NCBI GenBank assembly: GCA_963665765.1
Contig: OY762464.1
Location: 930,001-994,000, forward strand
Source of the DNA: Bin76 sp963665765
Lineage (GTDB): Bacteria; Actinomycetota; Acidimicrobiia; Spongiisociales; ZC4RG35
DNA length: 64,000 nt
Reading direction: 5' to 3'
The stretch's first letter is position 1; each line of letters begins with the position of its first letter. The notes below the pieces were generated by a model. That model made no database searches and had not been told where the DNA came from. It saw only the letters and a list, made by a program, of their open reading frames with translations. Of the stretch, positions 25,451 through 33,999 are shown piece by piece. Position numbers and translations under genes: made by a program.

Positions 25451-26614
25451 TCACGAAACACCTACCCCCGTCGGACTGAGAACCGGTTGAGCCTGAGGGG
25501 CTCGGGCGTACCCCCGGGAGTCGACCGCCTCCAGTGCTTTGGGTAGCAACGCGGCGTCGATCCACTTGCCGGACAGATGTGACGGATAGACCGGCAACCG
25601 GGGAAGCAGCTGGAATCCGGCTTCTTCCGTGCGGCGACGAAGCGCTTCCAAGTGCGGCCACGGCGCCTCAGGATTCACCCAGTCGATGGTCAGCGGAGAG
25701 ACCCCACCCCAATCGTTGATACCCGCCCGCAGATACACCTCGTATCTCTCTGTGAGGTTGGGGGGCACCTGCAGGTTCATTTCGGCGCCCATTATCCACC
25801 GGGCCAAGGCCACCACCCTCATAAACCAGGAAGGGATCGGCTCGGCGTCCAAGCGCATGGGGGTGTTGAACTTGGCTCGGAAGTTCTGGATGATCACCTC
25901 CTGGATGTGGCCACCCGCCTTGGCCAAGGCGGCCAGAGCTACCAGCGAATCCACGATCTCTCCCGCATTCTCCCCTATCCCCACCAGGATCCCGGTGGTG
26001 AAAGGAATCCGCAATCTGCCGGCGTCCTCTATAACCTGCACCCGCACGGACGGGACCTTGTCAGGGCAGTTGTAGTGGGGCATGCCCGGCTCGGTGAGGC
26101 GGGGAGAGATATTCTCCAGCATCAGGCCCATGGAGGGATTGGAAGGTCGGAGGTCCCTCATCTGGGACAGGGTCATCACGCCCGGATTGGCATGGGGAAA
26201 AAGAGCAGTTTCCCGGTTGACCATCTCCGTCATCCGCCTGGTGTATTCCAAGGTGGTTTCGCACTCCTGCTCCTCCAGAAAGCGCCGCGCCGCCGGCCAT
26301 CTTTCTTCCGGCCGGTCGCCCAGGGTAAACAGCGCCTCGGTGCAGTGGTGAGCCTCCCCGGCCCGGGCCACCGCCAGCACTTGCTCGGGAGGCATGAACA
26401 TCCCCCCTCCGCCCGGCGGCTGGGCAAAGGTGCAGTAGGTGCAAGAGTCGCGACACAACGTGGTGAGGGGAACGAACACCTTGCGGCTGTAGGTAACCAC
26501 CCTTCCTTTTCCCTCATCCCGCAACCGGGCAGCCTCGGCGAACAGCGGATCGGCGGACCGGCGCCCGTCCAGATAAGAAAGAGCCAGATCCCGATCAAAG
26601 TCAGGATGACCCAC
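25451..26614 (-). CDS. cofG: FO synthase subunit 1 (CofG)
   Basis: Radical SAM enzyme completing the 5-deazaflavin ring of FO after CofH. The cluster motif is in TLCRDSCTYCTFAQPP near residue 55; other family segments are LFTLGDRPEERWP, GLMLENISPRL, PFTTGILVGIGE and IIQNFRAKFNTPM. Length 387 is normal. It starts with GTG at 26614 after GGATGGGG. A decayed 113-base copy of its own 5' end lies just upstream and separates it from the SDR gene. With cofH it forms the first committed step of F420 synthesis, which the F420-type oxidoreductases of this genome need. Confidence 0.93.
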   Translation of the reverse strand: MGHPDFDRDLALSYLDGRRSADPLFAEAARLRDEGKGRVVTYSRKVFVPLTTLCRDSCTYCTFAQPPGGGGMFMPPEQVLAVARAGEAHHCTEALFTLGDRPEERWPAARRFLEEQECETTLEYTRRMTEMVNRETALFPHANPGVMTLSQMRDLRPSNPSMGLMLENISPRLTEPGMPHYNCPDKVPSVRVQVIEDAGRLRIPFTTGILVGIGENAGEIVDSLVALAALAKAGGHIQEVIIQNFRAKFNTPMRLDAEPIPSWFMRVVALARWIMGAEMNLQVPPNLTERYEVYLRAGINDWGGVSPLTIDWVNPEAPWPHLEALRRRTEEAGFQLLPRLPVYPSHLSGKWIDAALLPKALEAVDSRGYARAPQAQPVLSPTGVGVS

Positions 26615-26623
26615 TACCCCATC

Positions 26624-26736
26624 CCCTTATCCGGCAACCGGGCAACCTCGACCAACGGCCAAACCGCCCACCGGCGCCCGTCCGGATCAGAAACAGCCGG
26701 ATCCCGATCAAAAACAGGACGGACCACTATCCCATC
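26624..26736 (-). repeat. Decayed tandem duplicate of the cofG 5' end
   Basis: This 113-base unit repeats 26511-26623 with many substitutions. Conserved anchors are GCAACCGGGC, ACCGGCGCCCGTCC, ATCCCGATCAAA and the start-codon area. It encodes a degraded copy of the CofG N-terminus (VRPVFDRDPAVSDPDGRRW against HPDFDRDLALSYLDGRR) ending in a stop. Its GTG overlaps the SDR stop, which was probably the original position of the cofG start. Confidence 0.8.
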
Positions 26737-27503
26737 CCGGGAGAGGCGCCCAGCATGCCGCCGTCCACCGGCAGGACCACTCCCGTTATCCAGGAGGCCT
26801 CCTCCGAGCAGAGAAACGCCACCGCCGCAGCTACGTCTTCGGGCTCTCCCAATCGACGCAGGGGATGGCGGCGGGCGGTTCCCTCCGGGTCTGACTGCCA
26901 CAGAAGAGCCGACAGCCGGGTCTTGATCACTGCCGGGGCCACGGCGTTCACCCGCACCCGGGGCGCCAACTCCATGGCGAGCTGATGGGTCATATAAATC
27001 AGGCCCGCCTTGGAGATGTTGTAAGCCCCCAGGATGGGCGTGGGACGCACTCCCCCAACCGATGCCACGTTCACCACGCAACCGCCATGATCACGAAAGG
27101 CTTGGGACCAGGCCACCCTGGTCCAAACCAAGGGCGCCCGCAGGTTCACCGCCCAGGTTTTGTCCACCGCCTCCTGGGAGACGTCCATCAAATCCCCGGC
27201 GCCGGGGTTGGTGCCGGCGTTGTTCACCAGGATGTCACAGCTCCCGAAACGCTTGACAGTCTCTCCGATGGCTCGGGCGGCGTGACTGTCCTGGTCGGCC
27301 CGGGCGACCACCGGGAGAATCCGGTCCGGGTCTTTTCCTCCGTCCACCAACTCGGAGACGGCTTGGGAGAGGTTCTCGGCCTTCCGGGAAGTGATCGTCA
27401 CCCCCGCCGCTCCCCGGTCCAGCAATGCCGCGGCCACCGCCCACCCGATGCCTCGACTGGCGCCGGTGATCACCGCTACCTTGCCTGATATACCCGAGCT
27501 CAA
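26727..27503 (-). CDS. SDR-family oxidoreductase (FabG-like)
   Basis: Short-chain dehydrogenase/reductase of the classical type, 258 residues. Cofactor motif TGASRGIG at residue 14, NNAG in DILVNNAGTNPG, catalytic Ser in VNVASVGG, catalytic YNISK (Tyr and Lys), and a C-terminal SWITGVVLPVDGG. This family reduces keto groups with NAD(P)H; the actual substrate is not indicated. Start is TTG at 27503 if the frame is read as given. It lies upstream of cofG on the same strand and may share its transcript, but a role in F420 synthesis is not known for SDRs. Confidence 0.85.
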   Translation of the reverse strand: MSSGISGKVAVITGASRGIGWAVAAALLDRGAAGVTITSRKAENLSQAVSELVDGGKDPDRILPVVARADQDSHAARAIGETVKRFGSCDILVNNAGTNPGAGDLMDVSQEAVDKTWAVNLRAPLVWTRVAWSQAFRDHGGCVVNVASVGGVRPTPILGAYNISKAGLIYMTHQLAMELAPRVRVNAVAPAVIKTRLSALLWQSDPEGTARRHPLRRLGEPEDVAAAVAFLCSEEASWITGVVLPVDGGMLGASPGMG

Positions 27504-27541
27504 GGGTTCGCTCTCCTCTGCGGCCGCCGTCCGGGGCCAGT

Positions 27542-28777
27542 TTACCCCCGCTCCCCCCGGGCAACCAGTTTCACTATCTGACGGCGCTCGTGGGCGGAAT
27601 TGGCGTCTGGGCTTATCTCGAGCAGTTGGCGCCGGTCCGCCTCGGCCTGGGCGGCCGCCGAAAGATCCGCCGCCGCCAAACGAGCCTCCACTCCTTCCTC
27701 CACCAGCCGACGGCCCTCTGTGACCAGTGCCTCCACCATCTCCGATTCGGGCACCACCTTCACCACTTGCCCTTTGATGAACAGATGCCCGCGGCCCCGA
27801 CCCGCCGCGATTCCCAGGTCAGCCGACCGGGCCTCCCCCGGACCGTTGACCACGCACCCCATCACCGCCACCTGAATGGGAAGGTTCTCGGCCTCCAGCG
27901 CCTTTTGGGCAAGCTGGGCCACCTCGATCACATCAACCTCCGCCCGCCCACAGGAGGGACAGGCGATCAGGTCGAGACTGCGCCGCTCCCGAAGACTCAG
28001 ATATTCCAGCAGACGCCGGCCCGATTCGGCTTCCAAGACGGGATCGGCGGTGAGGGAGAACCGGATGGTGTCGCCGATGCCCTCCATCAGGAGGGTGGAG
28101 ATACCCGCCACCGACTTGATCAGCCCTCCCGGCGGGGGCCCCGCTTCGGTGACCCCCAGGTGCAGGGGATACTCCACTTTTTCGGCCAGCAGTCGGTAGG
28201 AATCGACCATGGAGGGAACGTGTGAGTGTTTGACCGAGATCTTGATGTCCCGAAAGTCGACTTCCTCAAGATATCTGATTTCCAACTGCGCCGACTCCAC
28301 CAAGGCCTCCGGCGTGGCGTCGCCATGCCGGGCGAGGATCTCCTTGTCCAGGGAACCCGCATTGACCCCCACCCTGATAGGCGTCTGCCGTTCGGCGGCG
28401 GCCCGAGCAACTTCCTTGATGTGGCTGGGACGCCGTATGTTGCCAGGATTGAGACGCAGCCCGGACACCCCGCTTTCCAAAGCCGCCAAGGCCAATCGGT
28501 ACTGGAAGTGAATGTCGGCGATGATGGGGACCGGGCTGCGCGGGACGATCTCGGCTAACCCCTGGGCGGCTTCAACAGTGTTGCAGGTGATCCTCACCAG
28601 ATCGGCGCCTGCGCCCGCCAGAGCATAAACCTGCGCCAGGGTGCCGTCCACATCGTGGGTCTTGGTGGTGGTCATCGACTGAACACTCACCGGAGCATCC
28701 CCACCCACCTGCACCGATCCGACCTTGACCGGTCGGGTGGGGCGCCGGGGGCGCTGGTAGAGCCGAGCGTCTCTCAC
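27542..28777 (-). CDS. ispG: 4-hydroxy-3-methylbut-2-en-1-yl diphosphate synthase (IspG)
   Basis: Iron-sulfur enzyme of the non-mevalonate isoprenoid pathway; converts methylerythritol cyclodiphosphate to HMBPP. Signatures: VQSMTTTKTHDVDGTLAQV at the N-terminus, DIHFQYRLAL, LRLNPGNI, and the 4Fe-4S cysteines in CPSCGR and GCVVNGPGE. Length 411 is that of the bacterial short form. GTG at 28777 overlaps the rseP stop (GTGA). It provides precursors for the squalene operon further right. Confidence 0.95.
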   Translation of the reverse strand: MRDARLYQRPRRPTRPVKVGSVQVGGDAPVSVQSMTTTKTHDVDGTLAQVYALAGAGADLVRITCNTVEAAQGLAEIVPRSPVPIIADIHFQYRLALAALESGVSGLRLNPGNIRRPSHIKEVARAAAERQTPIRVGVNAGSLDKEILARHGDATPEALVESAQLEIRYLEEVDFRDIKISVKHSHVPSMVDSYRLLAEKVEYPLHLGVTEAGPPPGGLIKSVAGISTLLMEGIGDTIRFSLTADPVLEAESGRRLLEYLSLRERRSLDLIACPSCGRAEVDVIEVAQLAQKALEAENLPIQVAVMGCVVNGPGEARSADLGIAAGRGRGHLFIKGQVVKVVPESEMVEALVTEGRRLVEEGVEARLAAADLSAAAQAEADRRQLLEISPDANSAHERRQIVKLVARGERG

Positions 28778-29877
28778 AACCTAATGGGGTTGATCAAATC
28801 CAGCACCAGCGCAGCCGCTCCCAGAAAGATCACCAGCACGGTCACGGCCGCCGCGATGGAAATGAGCACCGACGGTCGGGCTCGACGGCGAAACACTCTC
28901 TCATAGAGAGCGACGGCCACGTGCCCTCCATCCAGCGGATAGGCAGGAATCATGTTGAACACACCCAGGACAATATTCAGATAAGCTAGCAGACGCACCA
29001 CATCGGCTATCCCCCGCTCGCCGATCTGGGCGCCGATGTTGGCCAAGCCGATCGGGCTCACCGGACGATTATCCGGGGAAACCTCGCCGCCGAACATCCC
29101 GGATGCCAACTCCGCCAAAGATGAGGGGCTGACCAACTGCCCCACGGCCCGGAAGGTGAGCGTTACCGCCTCGCCTATTTCACCCGAAGCGGTGACCATT
29201 GCTTCGCCCAAACCCAGAGAACGGGACTCCCAGGTCGGCCCGATTCCCAAAAAGCCGCGCTCGGGGCCGTTGCTCTCCGAGCGGGAGGCCAGGGTCGCCT
29301 CCACTGTCATCACCTGCCCGTCCCTGCTCAACTCCAAGAGCACCGGCCGATCGGGGCGGTCTCTCAGCAGAGTGGCGGTCTCCTCCCACTGATCGGTGGG
29401 GATCCCATCCACCGACAGGATCACGTCCCCCTCTTCGATGCCCGCCTGCCGAGCGGGCGTGGGGGTTCCATCAGACATCTCCTCCACCACCACCATCACC
29501 CGGTTGCTGTAATCGGCAAACCCGTCCACCAAAAAAAGCCCGACCAAGATAAAAAAGGCCATCAGGAAGTTCAAAGCCACCCCGCTCAGGGCGACGGTGA
29601 TCTTCTGCCAGGTCTTTTTGTGCTGATAAGAGCTTTCCGGTTCGGCCAGGGGGTCGACCAAAGGTCCCATGCCGGCGATCTTCACAAAACCGCCGAACGG
29701 AAGCAACCGGAATCCGTATTCGGTCTCACCCTTTTTCACCGACCACAGTCTCGGACCAAAACCGAAAAACATCTCGGTGGCTTTCATGCCGGTGAAGCGG
29801 GCGGCCAGAAAATGCCCCAGTTCGTGCACCGTGACAAAAAAAACGATGCCCAGCACTACCACCATGGCACCCATCAT
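28774..29877 (-). CDS. rseP: Site-2 metalloprotease, RseP/Rip1 type
   Basis: Intramembrane zinc protease that cuts anti-sigma factors or other membrane proteins. HELGH in the first transmembrane helix binds zinc, a PDZ domain follows at about residues 130-220 (AGIEEGDVILSVDGIPTDQWE), and the third ligand is in YPLDGGH near the C-terminus. The ATG at 29877 follows GGGAGGTG at five to six bases. Position between cdsA and ispG is conserved in actinobacteria. Probably the homologue of mycobacterial Rip1. Confidence 0.93.
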   Translation of the reverse strand: MMGAMVVVLGIVFFVTVHELGHFLAARFTGMKATEMFFGFGPRLWSVKKGETEYGFRLLPFGGFVKIAGMGPLVDPLAEPESSYQHKKTWQKITVALSGVALNFLMAFFILVGLFLVDGFADYSNRVMVVVEEMSDGTPTPARQAGIEEGDVILSVDGIPTDQWEETATLLRDRPDRPVLLELSRDGQVMTVEATLASRSESNGPERGFLGIGPTWESRSLGLGEAMVTASGEIGEAVTLTFRAVGQLVSPSSLAELASGMFGGEVSPDNRPVSPIGLANIGAQIGERGIADVVRLLAYLNIVLGVFNMIPAYPLDGGHVAVALYERVFRRRARPSVLISIAAAVTVLVIFLGAAALVLDLINPIRL

Positions 29878-29999
29878 GAGAACACCTCCCAATCAGACAA
29901 ACCAAATCCTAGCAAATCCGAGAAAAAGGGCACCTCCTGCCAACCACCTCCGAACCCGAACCGGACGAGCCTCTCGGGGTGGGAAAAACAACCCGCGCG

Positions 30000-31121
30000 C
30001 TAGAGCAATTCGAACAGGGAGAACAGATAGTAAGCGCCGGGTAGAACCAACAGCAATCCGTCTATTCGGTCGAGGATTCCACCATGTCCGGGGATAAAGG
30101 CGCCCATGTCCTTTACGCCGATGGACCGCTTCACCGCCGATTCGAGGGCATCCCCAAAAGGCGCCAGAACCGAGACAATCGCCGCCAGATAGAGAGCCTG
30201 GGGAAGCGACAGGGACGACAACGGAGGAAAAGTGGAGAAGATAGCAGCCAAAACAAAGGTGGCGATCACCCCACCCACCAGACCCTGCACGGTCTTGCCC
30301 GACGAAAGCGAGGGAGACAGCGGTCGGGTGCCGAAGGATCGACCCACCACATAGGCCGACGTGTCGAACGCGGAATTGAGGAGCAACACCCAAACCAACA
30401 GCGCTACGCCATCGGTAGCCTGGCCGATCGCCACACCGTAGCACAGCAGCGAGACCCAGATCATGCCCAGCAACGTCAATGAAAAATTCTCAACCGGCAT
30501 TCTTCGCGCCACCGCCGCATAGAAAAGCAGAGTCAAGCCAACCGCCCCCACCAGGACTCCTCCGGCCGCGCCCGGTCCGGATAGGTGCACGGCCACCCCT
30601 GCTCCCACCACGCCCAACAGCCCCATCAAGGCCATGGGTCGGTAACCGGTGGAACGGACGACCGTGTAGAACTCCACCAGTGCCACCATCATCGCCAAAA
30701 CGATCAGGCTGGTGATCCATGCTCCCCCCAGATAAAGGGCCAGCACCACCACCGTCACCATCGCCACCGCGCTGACGGTCCGATTGACCAGATTCGAGGA
30801 GTGAGCCTGTTCGGCGGCCTCCACTTCCTCGGTGGCCATTCCGGTTCGACCGGTCACATCCTCAAAGCCCAGAATGCCGGAATCGACTCCCGGGATGGCC
30901 GCCGCCACGGCCTGCTGACGATGCTCTCTGGAGTCGGCCTCTCTCACCTCCTCGGCCAGAGCCTCATGCTGGGAGGTGCGGCTTTCGAGAACCTCTTCAT
31001 CTGCCAAATCCGACCCGATTTCCCGCGTTTGGGACGCCTCGGTGGGCAGGGCGGTCAATCGGGAAGAAATCCTTTCCTCCGGCTCCCACTCGGGAACCCA
31101 AGTCTCATCAGATGTCGGCAT
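30000..31121 (-). CDS. cdsA: Phosphatidate cytidylyltransferase (CdsA)
   Basis: Integral membrane enzyme making CDP-diacylglycerol from phosphatidate and CTP. The C-terminal signature is complete: SSGKTVQGLVGG, then APFGDALESAVKRSIGVKDMG and IPGHGGILDRIDGLL. About eight hydrophobic segments run from residue 120 on. The first 110 residues are hydrophilic and Glu-rich (SRTSQHEALAEEVREADSR), an N-terminal extension also seen in other actinobacterial CdsA proteins. It starts three bases after frr. Confidence 0.93.
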   Translation of the reverse strand: MPTSDETWVPEWEPEERISSRLTALPTEASQTREIGSDLADEEVLESRTSQHEALAEEVREADSREHRQQAVAAAIPGVDSGILGFEDVTGRTGMATEEVEAAEQAHSSNLVNRTVSAVAMVTVVVLALYLGGAWITSLIVLAMMVALVEFYTVVRSTGYRPMALMGLLGVVGAGVAVHLSGPGAAGGVLVGAVGLTLLFYAAVARRMPVENFSLTLLGMIWVSLLCYGVAIGQATDGVALLVWVLLLNSAFDTSAYVVGRSFGTRPLSPSLSSGKTVQGLVGGVIATFVLAAIFSTFPPLSSLSLPQALYLAAIVSVLAPFGDALESAVKRSIGVKDMGAFIPGHGGILDRIDGLLLVLPGAYYLFSLFELL

Positions 31122-31124
31122 CCC

Positions 31125-31676
31125 CTATACCTCCAAGAGTTCCGTTTCCTTGCGTTTCAAGAGAGTGTCCACCTGCTGGATTACCTGGTTTGTCAAATTC
31201 TGCAAATCCCGTTCGGCGCGGTGGAGATCGTCATCGGAGCATACCCCCTTGAGCGCATCAAGATCCGCCTTGGCCTTGCGCCGGGCATTACGAATGGAGA
31301 TTCTGCCGCTCTCCGCCTGTTTTCTGACGATACGAATCAGCTCGATCCGCCGCTCCTTGGTGAGTGGGGGAAAGGCCAGGCGGATCACTACCCCGTCATT
31401 GGTCGGGTTGATACCCAGATCAGAGGTGTGAATGGCCTTCTCAATCTCGGGAATGGCGGTGCGGTCGAAAGGGTGGATAACGAGGAGGCGGGGATCGGGG
31501 ACCGTGAAATTGGCCAACTGCTTGAGAGGGAGCGAGGCGCCGTAGTAATTGATCCGCAGATCCTGCACGATCCGGGGGTTGGCCCGACCGGTTCGGACTA
31601 TGGCGAACTGTCCGGTGATATATTCAACCGAGTCCTCCATCATCAGGGCGACTTCATCCAAAACGTCCTGAATCAT
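31125..31676 (-). CDS. frr: Ribosome recycling factor
   Basis: Releases the post-termination ribosome together with EF-G. The protein is 183 residues, the standard length. Signatures are RTGRANPRIVQDLRINYYG, PLKQLANFTVPDPRLLVIHPFD, IHTSDLGINPTNDG and LTKERRIELIRIVRKQAE. The start overlaps the pyrH stop by four bases (ATGA), so both are translated from one message in the rpsB-tsf-pyrH-frr-cdsA order. Confidence 0.97.
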   Translation of the reverse strand: MIQDVLDEVALMMEDSVEYITGQFAIVRTGRANPRIVQDLRINYYGASLPLKQLANFTVPDPRLLVIHPFDRTAIPEIEKAIHTSDLGINPTNDGVVIRLAFPPLTKERRIELIRIVRKQAESGRISIRNARRKAKADLDALKGVCSDDDLHRAERDLQNLTNQVIQQVDTLLKRKETELLEV

Positions 31677-32395
31677 TTCGCCTCCTGACCCAGCCTGGTC
31701 CCCAACTGTTCCCCTATCAACGCCCGATACACGTTGCCTGGCTTGGTCATGTTAAACACCACAATAGGCAGATTATGCTCCCGACACAGGGTTATTGCGG
31801 TCATGTCCATGACTTTGAGGTCCCTCGAGATGACCTGCATGTAGGACGCCGACTCCAAGAGCCGAGCGGAGACATCGAGATTGGGGTCTGCGCTGTACAC
31901 CCCGTCCACCTTGCTGGCCTTCAGCAGGACTTCCCCTCCCGTTTCAATCGCCCGAAGGGCGGCCGTGGTATCGGTGGTGAAGAACGGGTTCCCGGTTCCC
32001 GCCACGAACACCACCACTCTCCCCTTCTCGAGGTGGCGAACTGCCCGGAGACGGATGTACGGCTCGCTGACCTGTCTCATGGTGATGGCACTCATCACTC
32101 GGGTAGTGGTTCCGCACTTCTCCAGGGCGTCCCGCAGCGCCAATCCGTTCATCACTGTGGCGAGCATCCCCATGTAATCGGCAGTAGCCGGATCCAGGCC
32201 CCGCGCCGCCAGGGCAATGCCCCGAAAGAAGTTCCCCCCTCCCACCACCACCGAAATCTCGGTTCCGTCCGCGCGGGCCCGGCTTATCTCGTGGGCGACG
32301 TCCGCCACCCTGCTCGGATCGATGCCAAACCCTCCTTCCCGCTCGCAAAACGCCTCTCCCGAAAGCTTGAGCAGGACCCGGCGGGAAAAAGTCAT
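31673..32395 (-). CDS. pyrH: UMP kinase
   Basis: Phosphorylates UMP to UDP in pyrimidine nucleotide synthesis; amino-acid kinase fold. N-terminal RRVLLKLSGEAFC, the glycine loop SVVVGGGNFFRG, MGMLATVMNGLALRDALE, the nucleotide site FVAGTGNPFFTTDTTAALRA and KVDGVYSADPN are all present. 240 residues, normal. It overlaps tsf by four bases upstream and frr downstream. Confidence 0.97.
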   Translation of the reverse strand: MTFSRRVLLKLSGEAFCEREGGFGIDPSRVADVAHEISRARADGTEISVVVGGGNFFRGIALAARGLDPATADYMGMLATVMNGLALRDALEKCGTTTRVMSAITMRQVSEPYIRLRAVRHLEKGRVVVFVAGTGNPFFTTDTTAALRAIETGGEVLLKASKVDGVYSADPNLDVSARLLESASYMQVISRDLKVMDMTAITLCREHNLPIVVFNMTKPGNVYRALIGEQLGTRLGQEAK

Positions 32396-33015
32396 GAGGA
32401 ACCCTGTTCGCCCACCGCCACTCGCGCCACCCGGCGTATCTTGATGTTCTCGCCCATCTTGGCCGCCAGAGCGGCGACCATCTCTCCCACCGTTCCTTCG
32501 AACTTTTGGGCGTTGACGAACACCTGCTCGGTCAGAACGTTCTCCGCATAGAACTTCTCCATACGCCCCTCCACGATGCGGGGAAGGATATGTTCCGGCT
32601 TGCCCTCGGCGCGCCCTGCTCGGGCAATCAGATCCTGCTCATGGGCGACCGCGCTTTGGGGAACCTCTTCTCGGACGACCCACCGGGGCGCCGCCCAGGA
32701 AACATGGAGAGCTATGTCATTGGCCACCTCGTTGAACTCCGGGCTCTTGGCGACGAAATCGGTTTCACAGGCCAGCTCCACCAGAACTCCCATCACCGGA
32801 TGTCCCGACTGATGGTGAAGGTAGTTTCCTATGGTCCCCTCGTTGGCATCCCGGTCGGCCCGCTTGGCGGCTTTGGCCAACCCTCTTTCCCGCAGGAGGT
32901 CATGGGCCCGGTCCTGATCGCCCCCCGCCTCCACCAGCGCCCGTTTGGCATCCATCATCCCCACCCCTGCTCGGCGGCGGAGACGCTGCACATCCTTGGC
33001 CGTGAACTCCGCCAT
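32392..33015 (-). CDS. tsf: Elongation factor Ts
   Basis: Nucleotide exchange factor for EF-Tu. The N-terminal UBA-like domain reads AKDVQRLRRRAGVGMMDAKRALVEAGGD; the core has GTIGNYLH, VLVELACETDFVAKSPEF and ALHVSWAAPRWV. At 207 residues it is the short form with one coiled-coil-less core, common in actinobacteria and other phyla. It begins two bases after the rpsB stop. Confidence 0.95.
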   Translation of the reverse strand: MAEFTAKDVQRLRRRAGVGMMDAKRALVEAGGDQDRAHDLLRERGLAKAAKRADRDANEGTIGNYLHHQSGHPVMGVLVELACETDFVAKSPEFNEVANDIALHVSWAAPRWVVREEVPQSAVAHEQDLIARAGRAEGKPEHILPRIVEGRMEKFYAENVLTEQVFVNAQKFEGTVGEMVAALAAKMGENIKIRRVARVAVGEQGSS

Positions 33016-33017
33016 GA

Positions 33018-33770
33018 TTACCTTCTTCTTCTGTTCTTGGCGCCGGAATCCTTCGAAGGGGCATCCTTTTTCTTTTTCTTCTTCTTGGCCATTCCCGCAC
33101 CCTCCCGGCAGGCCTCAGAAACTTGGGAACAGATCAACTCGGCGGCCCGGATGGCGTCGTCGTTACCCGGAATCACATAGGTTATGGGTTCGGGGTTGCA
33201 GTTGGAGTCAACCAGACCCACAATGGGGATCCCCAGGCGGGTGGCCTCCCTCACCGCCGTTTCCTCGGCGTTCACGTCTATTATGAAAACTCCGGCGGGT
33301 AGCTCTCCCAGATCGCGCACTCCCCCCAGACTCCGACGGAGCTTCTCCAGATCTCTTCTGAGACGAAGGCGCTCCTTTTTGGGACGGGTCTGCATCTCCC
33401 CACTGTTTTCTTCCGACTCCAACTCCTTCATGTAGGAAATCCGCTGCCGGATGGTTTGGAAGTTGGTCAGCATTCCCCCCAACCACCGAAAATTGACATA
33501 GGGCATGCCCACCGATTCCGCATGCTGAGCAATACTGTTGCGGGCCTGTTTCTTCGTGCCTATGAAAAGAATCTTTCCCCCACCGGCCACGGTGTTTCGC
33601 ACAAAGGTGAGGGCCTCCTCCAACAGGACCACGGTTTGCCGGAGATCAATGATATGGATGCCGTTGGACTGCGTGTACAGATAAGACTTCATCTTCGGGT
33701 TCCACCGGCGTGTCTCATGGCCGAAGTGGAGACCCGCGTCAATCAGGGCCTTCATTTTGGTGGATGTCAT
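33018..33770 (-). CDS. rpsB: 30S ribosomal protein S2
   Basis: Small-subunit ribosomal protein S2. Signatures: ALIDAGLHFGHETRRWNPKM, YTQSNGIHIIDLRQTV, LFIGTKKQARNSIA, MPYVNFRWLGGMLTN and PIVGLVDSNCNPEPITYVIPGNDDA. The C-terminal tail is very lysine-rich (AKKKKKKKDAP). ATG at 33770 lies about eight bases after GGGA; ATG at 33776 sits too close to it. First gene of the rpsB-tsf-pyrH-frr-cdsA-rseP-ispG series; the 230-base gap before it should hold its promoter. Confidence 0.95.
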   Translation of the reverse strand: MTSTKMKALIDAGLHFGHETRRWNPKMKSYLYTQSNGIHIIDLRQTVVLLEEALTFVRNTVAGGGKILFIGTKKQARNSIAQHAESVGMPYVNFRWLGGMLTNFQTIRQRISYMKELESEENSGEMQTRPKKERLRLRRDLEKLRRSLGGVRDLGELPAGVFIIDVNAEETAVREATRLGIPIVGLVDSNCNPEPITYVIPGNDDAIRAAELICSQVSEACREGAGMAKKKKKKKDAPSKDSGAKNRRRR

Positions 33771-33936
33771 AAACATATCCCTTTCTGGTTCTTCCTCAAC
33801 CCGTTGATCGGCTTTCACCGCTCGGCGCCCCGAAAGCGCCCGCCCGACAGGAAGACTTGGGAAGTCCTACCCGACCAGTGGACGGAACGAGCCTGCGACG
33901 TTGCGTCCTGAGCTTACCGGAGCGCAGGGACGGCAG

Positions 33937-33968
33937 AAAAAACGGGTCGCCTCCGACCTTGCGGTCGG
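33937..33968 (-). terminator. Candidate intrinsic terminator after xerC
   Basis: On the minus strand CCGACC-GCAA-GGTCGG forms a 6-base stem with a tetraloop, and a run of six T follows about ten bases later (AAAAAA at 33937-33942 on the plus strand). It lies just after the xerC stop. It would separate the comM-dprA-xerC unit from rpsB. The distance between stem and T-run is a little long. Confidence 0.5.
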
Positions 33969-33999
33969 CGCCGGGGTTGGCGGGCCGACCGGCCCGTCC

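Noticed and set aside
27391..27723. Plus-strand frames opposite ispG and the SDR gene, and many similar long antisense frames through 23-60 kb
   Set aside because: High GC makes long antisense frames common; all lie opposite well-supported genes and have Pro/Arg-rich composition without domains.
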